This document shows positions 4,023 to 6,194 of a stretch of 6,194 bases of DNA, piece after piece. The notes under the pieces are model-generated. The model was not told the DNA's origin. It saw nothing but the letters and a program-made list of their open reading frames with translations, and did no database searches. How positions within the stretch are numbered: the first letter of the stretch is position 1; each line of letters opens with the position of its first letter. The stretch comes from Crocinitomicaceae bacterium (GTDB taxonomy: Bacteria; Bacteroidota; Bacteroidia; Flavobacteriales_D; Sanyastnellaceae): contig PBWG01000134.1 of the NCBI GenBank assembly GCA_002729115.1, positions 1 through 6,194 of the forward strand, given 5' to 3'. The translations under genes were made by a program, and so were the position numbers.

Positions 4023-6194
4023 TCACGCCCTGCGGGGCGCGAGCTTGGGCGGTTGCCGCCGGCGCGCGGTGATGCCGCTGTCCACGCCGGCAGGGAGCAC
4101 CCCTTGGTCGGCGTAGCGCGGGTCGGGCAGGGTGTCCAGGCGCTGCATGCGTTGGGCGTCGACGTTGATGCACCCAAACGATTCCGACACGGTGCCACGC
4201 ACGGCGTACACGCCCTTGCCGCGGAAGGGGAAGTCGCGGGCGACCCCCGGAAAATGCACCGTGTCCAGCCAAGCCCCTTCGAGGTCCACAAAGCATCCGA
4301 AGCACATGCGCTCGCCCTTGGCGGTGGCGGTTTCCTTGACGGTCACAAGGTGGCCCACGACGGTGACGACGTCCCCGACCCGTTCAGGGAGGTCGCGTGC
4401 CAGCACGCCGCTTCGGACCACGGCCTTGGCCTCTTCGGTCAGCAACAGGAAGGGCGAGCAGAGGGGGAAGCCCAGCAATTCCCATTCGTCGAACGCGTCC
4501 GTCAAGGGGGCCGTGTCCAACGGGGGCAACACGTAGGTTCTTGGTTTGGGTGGGGCGAAGAGCTCTCCCGTGCCGGCGCCAGCACGGGCAGGCAGGCTGC
4601 GTTTGCGGGTCAGATGGTGGGGAGTGGATTGGGCGGCCAGCAGGAAGTGGGCTTCCCAGAGCAGCACCTGTTTTTCCGCGCCGGTGAACCGCAGTGCCCC
4701 CACGCGGATGAGCAGGGTGAGTTGTTCCAGCGACGGCCCGACCCGTTCCACGAAGTCGACCAGGGACGCGAAGGGTCCGCCGTCGGCCCGCGCCTGTTCG
4801 AGGCGAGTGACGGTGCTGTCTTGGAGGTCTTTGACGAGGTTGAATCCGAGGGTCAGCGTGCGGGTGTCGGGGTCGGTGGCCGCGAGGGCGCCGACGGTGT
4901 TGACGCACGGGGCGGCGATTTTGGCCCCCAACATTCGCGCCTCGTGCACGTAAAACTCGGTGCGGTAGAAGCCCCCGAAGTTGTTGATGCACGCGCACAT
5001 GTATTCCAGGGGGTGGTGCACCTTGAGGAACAGGCTCTGGTAGCTTTCGACGGCGTAGGAGGCGGAGTGCCCCTTGGCGAAGGCGTACCCTGCGAAGCTT
5101 TCCATCTGGCGCCAGACCTCCCGAACGACGTGCACGGGGTGGCCTTTGGCGACCGCCTTGGTGTGGAAGGTGTCGCGGGCACGGTCGAATTCGTCGCGCG
5201 ACCGAAACTTGCCGCTCATGCCCCGCCGCAGAACGTCGGCCTCGCCGAGGTCGAGCCCCGCGAACCGGTGCGCCACTTTGATGACGTCTTCTTGGTAGAC
5301 CATCACCCCGTAGGTCTCGGGCATCAGGGCCAGCAACACGGGGGGAGCATCTTGGCGTTTTGCCGGGTCGCGGTGCCGTTCGATGTACGCCTGCATCATG
5401 CCGCTTCGGGACACCCCAGGCCGAATCACCGAGCTCGCCGCGACCAATCCCAGGTAGTCGTCCACTTGCAGCTTGCGCATGAGCATGCGCATGGCAGGGG
5501 ATTCCACGTAAAAGCACCCTGTGGCGCGGGCCTCGCGCAACATGGACCGGACGCCTTCGTCGGCCTTGAACCTGCGCATGTCGTGGATGTCGATGCGCGC
5601 GGCGGCCTCAGGGCCCTGCGCCCGAACCATGTCGAGGGCGTCTTTGATTTTGCCCAGGCCGCGCTGACTCAAAATGTCAAACTTGTGCAGCCCCACGTCC
5701 TCGGCAACGAGCATGTCGAACTGCACGGTGGGCAACCCTTTGGGCGGCATGAACAAGGCGCCGTAGCGGTGGATGTCGTCGTGGGCGATCAGCACCCCGC
5801 AGGCATGGAGGGTCAGGCTGCTGGGGAAATCGCGCAGCACGGCGGCGTATTGGAGCACGACGGTCTCCATCTCGCCCAAGCGATTGGGGTTGAATTTTCC
5901 GGCACACAGGGCGTCGATTTCGTGTTTGGGCAGGCCCATGACCTTGCCCAATTCACGCACCGCGGCCCGGTATTGGAAGGTGTTGTACGCGGCGAGAAGC
6001 GCCACGTTGGGGAAGCGCTTGAACATGTAGGCCACCACGTCGTCGCGGTCGGCCCACGAGAAATCGATGTCGAAGTCCGGGGGGTTGGCGCGGTAGAGGT
6101 TGATGAAGCGCTCGAAGTAGAGGTCGAGTTCGATGGGGTCGACGTCGGTGATGCGCAGCAGGTACGCCACCAGGCTGTTGGCCCCGCTGCCCCG
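4023..6194 (-). CDS. dnaE: DNA polymerase III alpha subunit, shorter second-type DnaE (N-terminus cut by right edge)
   Basis: This is the C-terminal 723 codons of a C-family DNA polymerase; the PHP domain and the start lie beyond the right edge. Numbering from the first codon at 6194, the fragment opens with RGSGANSLVAYLLRITDVDP. The catalytic aspartates are D40 and D42 (PDFDIDF, 6080-6060) and D173 (HKFDI, near 5676). Further family motifs are VYQEDVI, FAGYAFAKGHSASYA (5096-5052), a helix-hairpin-helix (LEQLTLLIRVGAL), EWELLGFPL and an OB-fold (VGDVVTVVGHL onward, about 4376-4155). The variant around the active site (YFERFINLYRANPPDFDIDFSWADRDDVV) and the short C-terminus resemble the second, shorter alpha subunit of Bacteroidota rather than the main replicase. 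Where E. coli has the clamp motif QADMF, this protein has TGELF (4571-4557), lacking the glutamine. A translesion or repair role (DnaE2/ImuC-like) is inferred. The gene converges on the secreted-protein gene. Confidence 0.93.
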   Translation of the reverse strand, partial: RGSGANSLVAYLLRITDVDPIELDLYFERFINLYRANPPDFDIDFSWADRDDVVAYMFKRFPNVALLAAYNTFQYRAAVRELGKVMGLPKHEIDALCAGKFNPNRLGEMETVVLQYAAVLRDFPSSLTLHACGVLIAHDDIHRYGALFMPPKGLPTVQFDMLVAEDVGLHKFDILSQRGLGKIKDALDMVRAQGPEAAARIDIHDMRRFKADEGVRSMLREARATGCFYVESPAMRMLMRKLQVDDYLGLVAASSVIRPGVSRSGMMQAYIERHRDPAKRQDAPPVLLALMPETYGVMVYQEDVIKVAHRFAGLDLGEADVLRRGMSGKFRSRDEFDRARDTFHTKAVAKGHPVHVVREVWRQMESFAGYAFAKGHSASYAVESYQSLFLKVHHPLEYMCACINNFGGFYRTEFYVHEARMLGAKIAAPCVNTVGALAATDPDTRTLTLGFNLVKDLQDSTVTRLEQARADGGPFASLVDFVERVGPSLEQLTLLIRVGALRFTGAEKQVLLWEAHFLLAAQSTPHHLTRKRSLPARAGAGTGELFAPPKPRTYVLPPLDTAPLTDAFDEWELLGFPLCSPFLLLTEEAKAVVRSGVLARDLPERVGDVVTVVGHLVTVKETATAKGERMCFGCFVDLEGAWLDTVHFPGVARDFPFRGKGVYAVRGTVSESFGCINVDAQRMQRLDTLPDPRYADQGVLPAGVDSGITARRRQPPKLAPRRA

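Noticed and set aside
4384..5517. 377-codon minus-strand open frame inside the polymerase gene in another frame
   Set aside because: It is arginine- and proline-rich with no motif, and the polymerase frame is continuous through the region.

Overview
The window looks like a chromosomal segment from a GC-rich member of the Bacteroidota, probably a free-living Flavobacteriales-type lineage. The strongest evidence is a secreted protein that ends in a type A sorting domain of the type IX secretion system (T9SS), which is confined to this phylum. It also carries the cysteine-rich GCTDPxACNF-type repeats common in marine and freshwater Bacteroidota. The other genes resemble Bacteroidota versions of their families, and Shine-Dalgarno sequences are essentially absent, as is usual there.

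Layout from left to right: (1) 1-906, minus strand: a RidA-family gene, best read as 2-aminomuconate deaminase, followed after 81 bp by the first 132 codons of tryptophan 2,3-dioxygenase (kynA), which runs off the left edge. Together they look like part of a tryptophan/kynurenine degradation operon. (2) 907-954: a 48-bp divergent intergenic region that is almost entirely one dyad, with TACCTTCG-N4-ATG facing outward in both directions. (3) 955-2244, plus strand: a complete Xaa-Pro aminopeptidase with all metal ligands. (4) 2245-2321: a short gap with a perfect 8-bp inverted repeat around a promoter-like TACTTTG. (5) 2322-3950, plus strand: the T9SS-exported, multi-domain secreted protein. (6) 3951-4022: a convergent gap holding a strong intrinsic terminator. 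(7) 4023-6194, minus strand: the C-terminal 723 codons of a DNA polymerase III alpha subunit (DnaE family) that looks like the shorter, second Bacteroidota type; its N-terminus lies off the right edge.

The only clear functional partnership is kynA with the RidA gene. Aminopeptidase P, the secreted protein and the polymerase appear to be independent neighbours. I see no RNA genes, mobile elements, CRISPR arrays or defence systems. No intergenic stretch exceeds 100 bp, so no long region lacks a gene. The least ordinary signals are the two dyads that coincide with promoter-like motifs at 911-950 and 2288-2314.
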